NCBI GenBank assembly: GCA_012026935.1
Contig: VEPI01000172.1
Coordinates: 51,986-86,883 of the forward strand
Reading direction: 5' to 3'
Length of the DNA: 34,898 nucleotides
From: Melioribacter sp.
GTDB taxonomy: Bacteria; Bacteroidota; Ignavibacteria; Ignavibacteriales; Melioribacteraceae
A model generated the notes under the pieces. It did no database searches. It was not told the DNA's origin and was given only the letters and a program-made list of their open reading frames with translations. Numbering within the stretch: position 1 is the stretch's first letter; every line of letters starts with the position of its first letter. A program made the translations under genes and the position numbers. This document shows positions 8,011 to 16,279 of this stretch, piece after piece.

Positions 8011-9604
8011 TAACCATCTTCCGTATATAATCTTTGCATTGCTTTTAGGATTATTAATAGGTTTGAAGATAAATGATGTCGTTTCATTTTCTGAAAAATC
8101 TAAACAACTGAAAAAAATCGGTGATATAATGGAATTCACCGAAGATTATTATGTGGATAAGGTTGATGAACAAAAATTAACTGAAGATGCAATAAAAGGA
8201 ATGTTCAGCAATTTAGATCCGCACACAGTTTATATTTCTGCAAAGGATCAAACAGCGGAAGAAGAATCTTTCAGAGGAAATTTTGAGGGAATTGGCGTCG
8301 AGTTTCAAATTATCAATGATACGATCACAGTTGTATCGCCAATTACAGGCGGGCCAAGTGAAATGGTAGGGATTATTTCAGGCGATCGTATTGTGAAGAT
8401 AGATGGTAAGAATAGCACCGGTTGGAAAAACGAAGATGTAATAAAAAAATTACGAGGCAATAAAGGAACAAATGTTGATCTGACTATTTTCAGACCGAGT
8501 TCGAAATCGGTAACAACATTTAAAGTTACGCGTGACAAAATAAATTTATTCTCTGTTGATGCTTCTTTAATGTATGATAACGAAACCGGTTACATAAATC
8601 TTACCCGGTTTTCCGAAACAACCACTGAAGAAATGGTAAATGCGCTTAATGATCTGGCATCAAAGGGAATGAAAAGATTAGTGCTTGATCTAAGAAATAA
8701 TCCGGGCGGATATGAAAGGCAGGCATCTAATGTAGCCGATCTATTTATTGACGGCGATAAAATGATTGTATATAATAAGGGAAGATTAAAACAATCAAGC
8801 GAAGAATATCATGCCGGTAAAACTTATCCATATGAAAAAATTCCGTTGATCATTTTAGTGAACCGGGGTTCCGCATCCGCCAGTGAAATTGTCTCCGGCG
8901 CCATACAGGATTGGGATAGAGGTTTAATAATCGGAGAAACAACTTTCGGAAAAGGGCTTGTGCAAACTCCAATACAATTAAAAGACGGTTCGGCCGTTAG
9001 AATAACAATTGCAAAATATTTTACACCATCGGGAAGACAAATTCAGAGAGATTATAAAGACAAAAATAAATACTATGAAGAGGTAATGGATAGACAAGAA
9101 ACTGAAGGGGACAATGTTGATCACAAAACTGAAAAAGATTCTTCTAAACCAAAATTTAAGACTAAGAACGGACGCACTGTATATGGCGGCGGAGGAATTA
9201 CACCGGATTATATAGTTGAGCCCGGTAAAGTCTCTAATTATTCATTAGAGTTAAGAAAAAATAATGTTTACTATCAATTTGTGAGAAAAATTCTTGATAA
9301 AGAAGGTTCGGCACTCAGAGAAAAATATTCCGGCAACCTTCAAAAGTTTGCAAATGAATTTCAGATCAGTAACGAACAGATGCAAAATTTTGTTAAGTAC
9401 GCAGAATCATTAAAAGTAAAATATGATGCAAAAGGTTATGAGGCGGATAAAGAAAGTATCCGGCAAAGATTAAAAGCATTTATTGCACGCGATCTTTATA
9501 AGAATAACGGTTGGTATTTAACTCTTTTAAAATCTGATCATCAATTTCAAAAAGCAGCGTCATTATTCGGGGAAGCTGAAAAACTAGCCGGTTTTTCAAA
9601 GTAA
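7997..9604 (+). CDS. C-terminal-processing protease (S41, CtpA-like)
   Basis: This is a membrane-anchored serine protease of the CtpA/Prc family acting outside the cytoplasm. One transmembrane anchor spans about residues 8-24. A PDZ domain follows at about 95-175 (GIGVEF ... GDRIVKIDG). The catalytic core has the Ser/Lys dyad S294 (GSASASE) and K319 (FGKGLVQ), spaced 25 residues apart as in the family. A C-terminal region of about 150 aa follows. I chose the ATG at 7997 because AAAGGA sits 5 bases upstream and the anchor then begins properly; a longer frame back to 7952 reads into lysS without a family-like N-terminus. Substrates are unknown. Confidence 0.93.
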   Translation: MKKISNHLPYIIFALLLGLLIGLKINDVVSFSEKSKQLKKIGDIMEFTEDYYVDKVDEQKLTEDAIKGMFSNLDPHTVYISAKDQTAEEESFRGNFEGIGVEFQIINDTITVVSPITGGPSEMVGIISGDRIVKIDGKNSTGWKNEDVIKKLRGNKGTNVDLTIFRPSSKSVTTFKVTRDKINLFSVDASLMYDNETGYINLTRFSETTTEEMVNALNDLASKGMKRLVLDLRNNPGGYERQASNVADLFIDGDKMIVYNKGRLKQSSEEYHAGKTYPYEKIPLIILVNRGSASASEIVSGAIQDWDRGLIIGETTFGKGLVQTPIQLKDGSAVRITIAKYFTPSGRQIQRDYKDKNKYYEEVMDRQETEGDNVDHKTEKDSSKPKFKTKNGRTVYGGGGITPDYIVEPGKVSNYSLELRKNNVYYQFVRKILDKEGSALREKYSGNLQKFANEFQISNEQMQNFVKYAESLKVKYDAKGYEADKESIRQRLKAFIARDLYKNNGWYLTLLKSDHQFQKAASLFGEAEKLAGFSK

Positions 9605-9630
9605 TATTTATAAGGTGAAATAATTATAAC

Positions 9631-10077
9631 TTGAAGAATTTATCTATATATGAAGAGAAGGGAATTAGAACACAAAAAAAATTGTTATATAAAATTGTTG
9701 ATTTAATTTGCAGTGAGCTTGATTTAAATATTTTATCATTGGAAATAAATTTTGTTTTATCTGAAACGATTCTGAGAATAAATAAGAAATATTTAAAGCA
9801 TAATTACAGCACAGACATAATCACCTTTGATTATTCAAACGAAAGAAATATTTTAGACGGCGAAATTTTTATCTCTATTGCAGATGCATTGCAAAACAGT
9901 AAAAAGTATCGTGTAACACTTAATAATGAAATACTAAGATTAATAATTCACGGAATTTTACACATGAGCGGATACGATGATAAAACAATATTTAAGAGAA
10001 AAAAAATGAAAATTGTTGAAGATATGTTTGTTCATAAACTAAAAAAACTTTCTAAAGGATTAGTAAAGAAAACATGA
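9631..10077 (+). CDS. ybeY: Endoribonuclease YbeY, Bacteroidota-type metal site
   Basis: YbeY is a metal-dependent RNase involved in 16S rRNA 3' maturation and ribosome quality control. The metal-binding signature is H107-G-I-L-H111-M-S-G-Y-D-D117, where the third usual histidine is aspartate; a GYKDKT-like form is what I recall for Bacteroidota homologues. Length (148 aa) is normal. The start is TTG with AAGGTGA about 12 bases upstream, and no other start fits better. It overlaps the next gene by 4 bases (ATGA). Confidence 0.9.
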   Translation: MKNLSIYEEKGIRTQKKLLYKIVDLICSELDLNILSLEINFVLSETILRINKKYLKHNYSTDIITFDYSNERNILDGEIFISIADALQNSKKYRVTLNNEILRLIIHGILHMSGYDDKTIFKRKKMKIVEDMFVHKLKKLSKGLVKKT

Positions 10078-10532
10078 CGGCAAAAATTGTTGAAGTATTA
10101 GCGAAAATATTAGAAGGATTGAGCAATAATTCTTCGATGGAAGAAATAAATAGTAAGTTGATGAAGAATAAACATTTCGATAAGAAAACTTTAGGCATAG
10201 CGTTTAGTTTAGTCTATGATAAAATATTAGCTCGAAAGACAGTTGAGGTCAATAAAGAGAATATTAATAATAAAAGTATCCGTTTATTGTCGGAACTAGA
10301 AAAAGAAATATTAGGTATCGAGAATTACAACTATATAATGCATTTATTGAATGTCGGTCTGTTGGATGTAGAAAATATGGAACTGATATTAGACCAAATA
10401 ACTATGTTTCCCGAGAATAAAGTATCAAAAAGAGAAATCAACTGGATAATTCTTTTATCTTTGGTCGAATATGAATCCGGTATATTACCGGGAAGCAGAT
10501 TAACACTGTACTCTTCAGATACTGTCAATTAA
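10074..10532 (+). CDS. Smg/DUF494 family protein
   Basis: This small all-helical cytosolic protein (152 aa) resembles the Smg (DUF494) family. The best match is the C-terminal half: RLLSELEKEILGIENYNYI, then a region like LLDVENMELILDQI and REINWIILLSLVEYE, which parallels the family's pattern ending in a tryptophan-containing helix. In gammaproteobacteria smg sits between dprA and topA; here it is also directly upstream of topA, which supports the call. Molecular function is not established. It is coupled to ybeY by a 4-base overlap. Confidence 0.75.
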   Translation: MTAKIVEVLAKILEGLSNNSSMEEINSKLMKNKHFDKKTLGIAFSLVYDKILARKTVEVNKENINNKSIRLLSELEKEILGIENYNYIMHLLNVGLLDVENMELILDQITMFPENKVSKREINWIILLSLVEYESGILPGSRLTLYSSDTVN

Positions 10533-10545
10533 AAGGTAATTCATA

Positions 10546-12774
10546 ATGAGTAAAGATCTTATATTGGTGGAATCGCCTTCAAAAGCCAAAACTATAAATA
10601 AGTACGTTGGTAAAAGTTATATTGTTGAAGCTACTGTTGGTCATATCCGGAATCTTCCAAAAACAAAACTTGGGATTGATCTTGAAAATGGATTTGAACC
10701 GAAGTTGGTAAATATCCGCGGTAAAGGTGATGTTATTAAGAAGATCAGGTCTTTGGCGGGAAAATCGAAAAAGATTTATATAGCAACAGATCCTGACCGT
10801 GAAGGTGAAGCTATTGCACAAGATGTTGTTGATATATTAACTGATGCACAAAAAGAAAAAATTGAACGTGTTATGTTCAATGAGATTACGAAGAAAGCGG
10901 TTAACGAAGCATTAACTCATACAATTAAAATTGATGATCATCTAGTTACTTCCCAAAGGGCCCGCCGAGTGATGGATAGAATAATCGGTTATCAAGTTAG
11001 TCCGTTTCTCTGGAGAGCAGTAATAGAAGCATATGGAAGCTCGCTTTCTGCCGGACGGGTACAATCGGTTGCACTGAGATTAATCTGTGAACGCGAAGAG
11101 GAAATTGAGAAGTTTATAGCAACTGAATATTGGTCTATAGTTGCAGTATTTAAAACAGAAAAAGGGGAAGAAATAAAAGCAAAGTTGTATGAGGTAAACG
11201 GAAAACAAATTAAAGTTCCGCCAAAACCTCAGATGACTGAGAATGATTGGGAAGAATTTTTAAAAACAAATTTTGCAATTTCGGGAGCTGAGTTAGCGAA
11301 TAAAATTGCCGAGACTCTTCGGTCAAAAAATAATTATGTTATAAGTGATCTTAATAAAAAAGAAAGTAAAAGAAATCCTTATTCACCTTTTATTACAAGT
11401 AGTTTACAAGTAGAGTCCTCGCGAAAGCTTCGTTACCGTCCGCGTAGAACAATGATGTTAGCCCAACAACTTTATGAAGGAGTTGACCTTGGCAGTGAAG
11501 GAACAACCGGATTAATTACTTATATGAGAACTGATTCGATGAGATTAAGCGAGGATGTTGTATCAGAAGCACGGAATTTTATTTTTGAAAAATACGGTCA
11601 AAATTATCTTCCGGAAAAAGCAAAGAATTACGAATCTAAAAATAAAAAAAACGTTCAAGATGCCCATGAAGCTATAAGACCGACATCACTAAAATACACA
11701 CCGGAATTTGTAAAAGAATATTTAGATGAAGCACAGTTTAAGCTATACGAATTAATTTGGAAAAGATTTATTGCATGCCAAATGGAATCAGCCCGATTGG
11801 AAACTACAACAGTAAGTATTTCTGCTGATGAATACGTATTTAGAAGTTCCGGTACAACAATTTTATTTGATGGATTCTTAACACTCTATGATGAAGATCT
11901 GGAAGACAGCGGTGATCAGAATGGAAACAGCGGATTAATTCCAGCCGGATTAGAATTAAATCAGAAAATGAAATTAGAAGAGTTAATACCAAATCAGCAT
12001 TTTACAAAACCGCCACCCAGATATACCGAAAGTTCTCTGATTAAAGAATTGGAAAATAACGGAATAGGCCGCCCGAGTACATATGCCATGATTATGGGAA
12101 CAATTATTGATCGCAAATATGTAGAACAACTGGATCGTAAATTGATTCCTACTGAACTTGGCAGAAAAGTAAATACAATTTTAGTAAAGAATTTTGGAAA
12201 TATTTTTAATGTGAACTTTACAGCCCAGATGGAAGGTGAGCTTGATCTTATTGCAGAAGGAGAAATCGGTTACCTAAAAGTTTTAAATGATTTCTATGAA
12301 CCATTTTCAAAAACTTTGGTTGAGGTTGAAGCAAATCTTGAAAAAATAAAGTGTGATAAGTGCGGTTCGGATATGGATATAAAAATGGGTCGCTTCGGAA
12401 AATTTTTGGCTTGCACAAATTATCCCGAGTGTAAGAATATAAAATCGCTTAAGGATTTCGCTCCAAACGGAGGTGCACCGGAAGAGACAGGTGAAATTTG
12501 TCCCAAGTGCGGCTCTAAGACAGTTTTTAGAGAAGGAAAGTTTGGAAGATTTATCGGATGTGAAAAATATCCGGATTGTGATTTCACAAAAGTTGTTACT
12601 CTAGGCTTAAAGTGCCCTAAATGCAGCGATGGGGAAGTAATAACAAGAAGAACAAAACGCGGGAAAATATTTTACGGATGTAATAAATATCCCGATTGTG
12701 ATTTTGCAAGCTGGACCATGCCAAAGGCAAAGGAAGAGGAAGAACCTGCTGAGACTTCGGAAGAAGAGTATTAA
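10546..12774 (+). CDS. topA: DNA topoisomerase I (type IA)
   Basis: TopA relaxes negative supercoils by transient single-strand cleavage. The Toprim domain is N-terminal (VESPSKAKTI at 8-17; TDPDREGE at 81-88). The active-site tyrosine is Y326 in TYMRTDS. Three C-terminal four-cysteine zinc ribbons begin at about residues 603 (CDKCG), 652 (CPKCG) and 690 (CPKCS), followed by an acidic tail. Length (742 aa) is usual. It lies 13 bases after the Smg gene with AAAGG upstream, and 27 bases before the recombinase gene. Confidence 0.97.
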   Translation: MSKDLILVESPSKAKTINKYVGKSYIVEATVGHIRNLPKTKLGIDLENGFEPKLVNIRGKGDVIKKIRSLAGKSKKIYIATDPDREGEAIAQDVVDILTDAQKEKIERVMFNEITKKAVNEALTHTIKIDDHLVTSQRARRVMDRIIGYQVSPFLWRAVIEAYGSSLSAGRVQSVALRLICEREEEIEKFIATEYWSIVAVFKTEKGEEIKAKLYEVNGKQIKVPPKPQMTENDWEEFLKTNFAISGAELANKIAETLRSKNNYVISDLNKKESKRNPYSPFITSSLQVESSRKLRYRPRRTMMLAQQLYEGVDLGSEGTTGLITYMRTDSMRLSEDVVSEARNFIFEKYGQNYLPEKAKNYESKNKKNVQDAHEAIRPTSLKYTPEFVKEYLDEAQFKLYELIWKRFIACQMESARLETTTVSISADEYVFRSSGTTILFDGFLTLYDEDLEDSGDQNGNSGLIPAGLELNQKMKLEELIPNQHFTKPPPRYTESSLIKELENNGIGRPSTYAMIMGTIIDRKYVEQLDRKLIPTELGRKVNTILVKNFGNIFNVNFTAQMEGELDLIAEGEIGYLKVLNDFYEPFSKTLVEVEANLEKIKCDKCGSDMDIKMGRFGKFLACTNYPECKNIKSLKDFAPNGGAPEETGEICPKCGSKTVFREGKFGRFIGCEKYPDCDFTKVVTLGLKCPKCSDGEVITRRTKRGKIFYGCNKYPDCDFASWTMPKAKEEEEPAETSEEEY

Positions 12775-12801
12775 AATATTTTTCATTTACTCGGTAGTTA
12801 A

Positions 12802-13695
12802 ATGAAGCAGTTTTTAATTAAAGAAATATTAACTCAAATGCTTTCCGAGCTTTCAGGTGTTAGCCGTGCATCTCAAAATACAATTGATGCCTATACACGA
12901 GATTTAAATGAGTTTATTACTTTCTGTAATGATAAAGAAATCTCATCGCTCAACCAGATAACTGAAAAGACAATTCGTCATTTTGTAATAAAACTTAGTG
13001 AAAAGGGTGTTACAAAAAGTACGATATCAAGAAAACTTTCCGCTTTAAGAAGATTATTTAATTTTGCTTTAAGAAACGATCTTATTGAAAAAAATCCCAT
13101 ATCCAAAATCCCCAATCCAAAGGTAAAACGAAAATTGCCTGAAACAATTAATCTTGACTCTTTTTTGGAAATTTATAGATTACTGGATGAAAAGGGAGAC
13201 GAATCATCAATTAAGATAAAAGCAATACTCGAATTGCTATATGGTTGTGCATTTCGTGTCTCTGAATTGTGTTCTCTCAATTATTCAGATATAGATTTTC
13301 ATAGTATGAGTATACGAGTTTTAGGTAAAGGATCGAAAGTTAGGATTGTTCCATTAGGATCAAAATCTGCTGTTGTACTAAAAGAATATTTTAAAAGTAC
13401 TGCCTCATCAAACGGATCTGAACCGTTATTTAAGAATGAATCCGGAGAAAGAATTTCGCGTCACACTGTTTATAATATAGTTAAACATTATTTGTCGCTT
13501 GTGACTGATATAGATAAAAAAAGTCCGCACATATTAAGACATAGCGCAGCAACACATATGTTAGATAGGGAAGCAGATATTATGGCCGTAAAAGAAATTT
13601 TAGGTCATGAAAATCTTTCAACAACTCAAATTTATACACACGTTAGTATCGAGAGACTAAAGAAGTCTTACAAGAAAGCACACCCAAAATCTTAA
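12802..13695 (+). CDS. Tyrosine recombinase, XerC/XerD-like
   Basis: This cytosolic site-specific recombinase probably resolves chromosome dimers at dif. An N-terminal SAM-like core-binding domain covers about residues 10-100. All catalytic residues are present: R152, K176, H243, R246, H269 and the nucleophile Y278 in TTQIYTHV. The 297-aa length is typical of housekeeping Xer proteins rather than phage integrases. Its place between topA and hpf, within a housekeeping run and without attachment repeats, supports this. I cannot tell XerC from XerD by eye, and no dif site was recognised. Confidence 0.9.
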   Translation: MKQFLIKEILTQMLSELSGVSRASQNTIDAYTRDLNEFITFCNDKEISSLNQITEKTIRHFVIKLSEKGVTKSTISRKLSALRRLFNFALRNDLIEKNPISKIPNPKVKRKLPETINLDSFLEIYRLLDEKGDESSIKIKAILELLYGCAFRVSELCSLNYSDIDFHSMSIRVLGKGSKVRIVPLGSKSAVVLKEYFKSTASSNGSEPLFKNESGERISRHTVYNIVKHYLSLVTDIDKKSPHILRHSAATHMLDREADIMAVKEILGHENLSTTQIYTHVSIERLKKSYKKAHPKS

Positions 13696-13705
13696 AGGAG
13701 AAGCT

Positions 13706-14011
13706 ATGAACATTCTAATCACATCCCGTAAGTTTAAAGCTAAAGATTCATTAAAGAATTTTATTCGTGATGAAGTAAAATCCTTAGAAAGGTTTAATGA
13801 TCAGATATTAGATGTAAAAGTTATATTGAGTTTCACGCATTTGAAGGATAGTATTAAAACGTCGGAAATCACTCTTCGAATTCCCGGAAAAACTATTACA
13901 GTATCAACGGAAAGTGATGAATTTGAGAAATCAGTTCCCTTGGCAGTAGAAAAAATAAAAAAGCAATTAAGAAAAATTAAAACAAAGCGTTTAGCAAGGC
14001 CAACAAAATGA
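13706..14011 (+). CDS. hpf: Ribosome hibernation-promoting factor, short form (Hpf/YfiA)
   Basis: This short (101 aa) ribosome-associated inhibitor has the family beta-alpha-beta-beta-beta-alpha pattern: NILITSRKFKAKDSLKNFI at the start, a central LKVSF-like strand region, and a basic C-terminal helix (KKQLRKIKTKR). It lacks the long C-terminal dimerisation domain, so it is of the short type. AAGGAG at 13694-13699 gives a strong ribosome-binding site. It overlaps hprK by 4 bases, implying coupled expression of the two. Confidence 0.92.
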   Translation: MNILITSRKFKAKDSLKNFIRDEVKSLERFNDQILDVKVILSFTHLKDSIKTSEITLRIPGKTITVSTESDEFEKSVPLAVEKIKKQLRKIKTKRLARPTK

Positions 14012-15018
14012 AAGTTGATGAAAAAAATATTACTAAAGCAGAAAATATTACTGTAGAATATTTCTATAACAACACAAAGAATAGGTTTAAGGTAAAACTT
14101 TTGAACGAACAGGTTGGCTTTGAAAAGCTTATTAAAGAACCCAACTTGCATAGGCCAGGACTTCCATTAGCAGGATTTCTCGAACTTTTTTCGCATAACC
14201 GTATTCAGGTTTTTGGTAATACTGAAATGAGATATTTAACAAATCTTTCTGAAGCTGAGAGAATGAAATCATTAGAAAGATTTTTTAAATACAATATACC
14301 CTGTTTAATAATTACAAATGATAACTCGCCAACTCCTGAGATGGTCTTATTGGCAAATAAATATAAGACACCGATTTTTGGCTCAGATTATACAACAACG
14401 AAATTGATGTATTTGATCACTGACTTTCTGGATGATCAGTTTGCACCGCGTTTGTCTATTCACGGATCGTTTGTAGATGTCTATGGCGTAGGCATGTTAT
14501 TTATGGGTAACTCAGGAATCGGTAAAAGTGAAGTGGCACTTGATCTTGTTGAAAGGGGACATAGATTAGTAGCAGATGATCTTGTGATACTGACTAAAAA
14601 AGGTGAAGGGATTCTCATGGGTTCCGGTACGGATTTAGTAAAACATTTTATGGAATTACGCGGTATAGGAATAATAGATATAAGAAGTATGTTTGGAGTT
14701 AGAGCAATTCGTTTTCAAAAAAGGTTAGAAGTTATTATTGAATTAGAATTATGGGATGAAAAAGCTGAATATACAAGAACCGGTTTGGATGATTCCTATA
14801 CAACATTAATGGATATTGAAATACCTTACGTAAAATTACCAATAATACCCGGTAAAAATATTACAGTAATCTCTGAAATTATTGCACTCAATTATTTACT
14901 GAAACATTATGGTTATGATGCTGCAAAAGTTTTAACGGATAGAATTTCAAAAAAGATTCAATTAAAGAATGAAGAAATGAATAGATCTATAGATTATTTT
15001 GAGCATGATTTTGAATAA
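14008..15018 (+). CDS. hprK: HPr kinase/phosphorylase
   Basis: In the known systems this enzyme phosphorylates and dephosphorylates a serine of HPr for carbon regulation. The N-terminal domain (about 1-140) is followed by the kinase core: Walker A G167-NSGIGKS-174, and the family signature ELRGIGIIDIRSMFG at 216-230. H152 in IHGSFVD is also conserved. At 336 aa it is slightly longer than the Firmicute enzymes. The ATG overlaps the hpf stop (ATGA). No PTS gene (ptsH, ptsI) is in the window, so the substrate cannot be confirmed. Confidence 0.94.
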   Translation: MKVDEKNITKAENITVEYFYNNTKNRFKVKLLNEQVGFEKLIKEPNLHRPGLPLAGFLELFSHNRIQVFGNTEMRYLTNLSEAERMKSLERFFKYNIPCLIITNDNSPTPEMVLLANKYKTPIFGSDYTTTKLMYLITDFLDDQFAPRLSIHGSFVDVYGVGMLFMGNSGIGKSEVALDLVERGHRLVADDLVILTKKGEGILMGSGTDLVKHFMELRGIGIIDIRSMFGVRAIRFQKRLEVIIELELWDEKAEYTRTGLDDSYTTLMDIEIPYVKLPIIPGKNITVISEIIALNYLLKHYGYDAAKVLTDRISKKIQLKNEEMNRSIDYFEHDFE

Positions 15019-15038
15019 TATTGTTCGGGTTTTTATTC

Positions 15039-15069
15039 TTGACTACAGAGAGATCATTTATTATCTTCG
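15039..15069 (+). promoter_or_regulatory. Bacteroidota-type promoter for the M23 peptidase gene
   Basis: TTG at 15039-15041 (in TTGACT) and TATCTTCG at 15062-15069 are separated by 20 bases. This matches the Bacteroidota sigma-factor pattern TTG-N19/23-TAnnTTTG with one mismatch. The start ATG is only 14 bases after the box, so the leader should be very short. It falls in the first clear gap after hprK. Confidence 0.6.
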
Positions 15070-15083
15070 CACCCTAATTTGAT

Positions 15084-16010
15084 ATGAAAAAATTTTACTA
15101 TTTTTCAAAGACTAAGCTGAAATTCGTAGAAATACGCAGTTTCTATAAGAAATTTGTATTTCTCGTCTTATTTTTCTCCGTATTGGTGTCTTTCTTTATG
15201 TTTGGCACTTTTATGGTATTCAATGAATTTATAAATCCCGACTCTGAAGTTAAAACACTGAAAAAGAATAATGCACTTCTAAAAGAAAAATTTGATAAAC
15301 TATTATTTGATTACAAGCAATTAGATGAAAGAATAACTGCAATATCAAATCAGAGCCATGATTTAAGATTAAAAGCAAATCTAGAACCTATTCAAACCGA
15401 TCAAAATCTTTATGGTGTTGGTGGAAGTATTTTTGAACCGATCAAAACATCGAGTGTAAGTAAAATTGATAATTATCTTGAAGATGTAGATGCTTTTGTA
15501 AATAAAATATCACTTAAAGTTAAACTCGAGAAAAATAATTACGAAGAAATAGAAAAGACATTAAAAGAAAATGAAAAGATGTATGATGCGCTTCCTGCAA
15601 TAAAACCATGCGAGGGTAGACAGGCAGATGACTTTGGGATGAGATTTCATCCTATACTCAAGATTATGAGAATGCATAATGGTATTGATATAATAACAGA
15701 CATTGGGACAAAGGTATATTGCCCTGGTGGAGGTACTGTTGATTTTGTTGGTTGGCGAAGCGGTTACGGACTTACATTAGAAATTGATCATGGTTATGGT
15801 TATAGAACTATATATGCTCATTTAGATGGAGTCAGTGTTAAGCAAGGGCAAAAAGTAAAAAGAGGAGATTTAATCGCAGCCTCAGGAAATTCTGGGAAAC
15901 TCTCTACAGGTCCCCACCTTCATTACGAAGTAAGACATAATGGTATCGCATTAGATCCACGAAATTTTATTTATGATGATGTAAATATTTTTGAAGTTGT
16001 CAAAAAATAA
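15084..16010 (+). CDS. Membrane-anchored M23 (LytM-type) metallopeptidase
   Basis: This is a cell-envelope protein that cleaves, or regulates cleavage of, peptidoglycan peptides. One transmembrane helix spans about residues 23-46, followed by a coiled-coil-like region (about 55-95). The C-terminal LytM domain (about 178-300) has the zinc ligands H198 and D202 (MHNGID) and H280 in HLHYEV, plus H246 (IYAHL) and H278. With all ligands present it should be active. The 308-aa architecture is common in Bacteroidota and Chlorobi. The substrate bond is not predictable. Confidence 0.93.
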   Translation: MKKFYYFSKTKLKFVEIRSFYKKFVFLVLFFSVLVSFFMFGTFMVFNEFINPDSEVKTLKKNNALLKEKFDKLLFDYKQLDERITAISNQSHDLRLKANLEPIQTDQNLYGVGGSIFEPIKTSSVSKIDNYLEDVDAFVNKISLKVKLEKNNYEEIEKTLKENEKMYDALPAIKPCEGRQADDFGMRFHPILKIMRMHNGIDIITDIGTKVYCPGGGTVDFVGWRSGYGLTLEIDHGYGYRTIYAHLDGVSVKQGQKVKRGDLIAASGNSGKLSTGPHLHYEVRHNGIALDPRNFIYDDVNIFEVVKK

Positions 16011-16034
16011 TAAACCATTTCAGGAGAATTGACA

Positions 16035-16265
16035 ATGATTTGGACCGTCGAATTAGCATCTTATCTAGATGACGCTCCGTGGCCGGCTACAAAAGAAGAA
16101 TTAATAGATTACGCAGAAAGAATTGGAGCTCCGCTTGAAGTAGTTGAAAATTTACTGGAGTTAGAAGATTCTGATGAACCATATGAGACAATAGAAGATA
16201 TTTGGCCAGATTACCCAAGTGATGAAGATTTCTTTTACAGTGATGATGACGAATTTAAATCGTAA
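16035..16265 (+). CDS. DUF2795-type acidic small protein
   Basis: This 76-aa protein is conserved in the Chlorobi/Ignavibacteria group and matches DUF2795 in its central part (WPATKEELIDYAERIGAP). It is very acidic, especially the last 20 residues, with many D and E. I chose the ATG at 16035 because AGGAG lies 8 bases upstream; a TTG six bases earlier is less likely. Function is unknown. It lies between the M23 peptidase gene and holB, 14 bases before holB. Confidence 0.82.
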   Translation: MIWTVELASYLDDAPWPATKEELIDYAERIGAPLEVVENLLELEDSDEPYETIEDIWPDYPSDEDFFYSDDDEFKS

Positions 16266-16279
16266 TAATCAGTAGAGTC

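Noticed and set aside
12802-13695. Tyrosine recombinase as a phage or island integrase
   Set aside because: Its size, complete Xer motifs and position within a housekeeping run fit XerC/D; no attachment repeats or cargo genes adjoin it.
13801-14151. 116-aa minus-strand ORF over the hpf/hprK junction
   Set aside because: It lies fully antisense to two clear genes and shows no family features; AT-rich antisense frames are often open.
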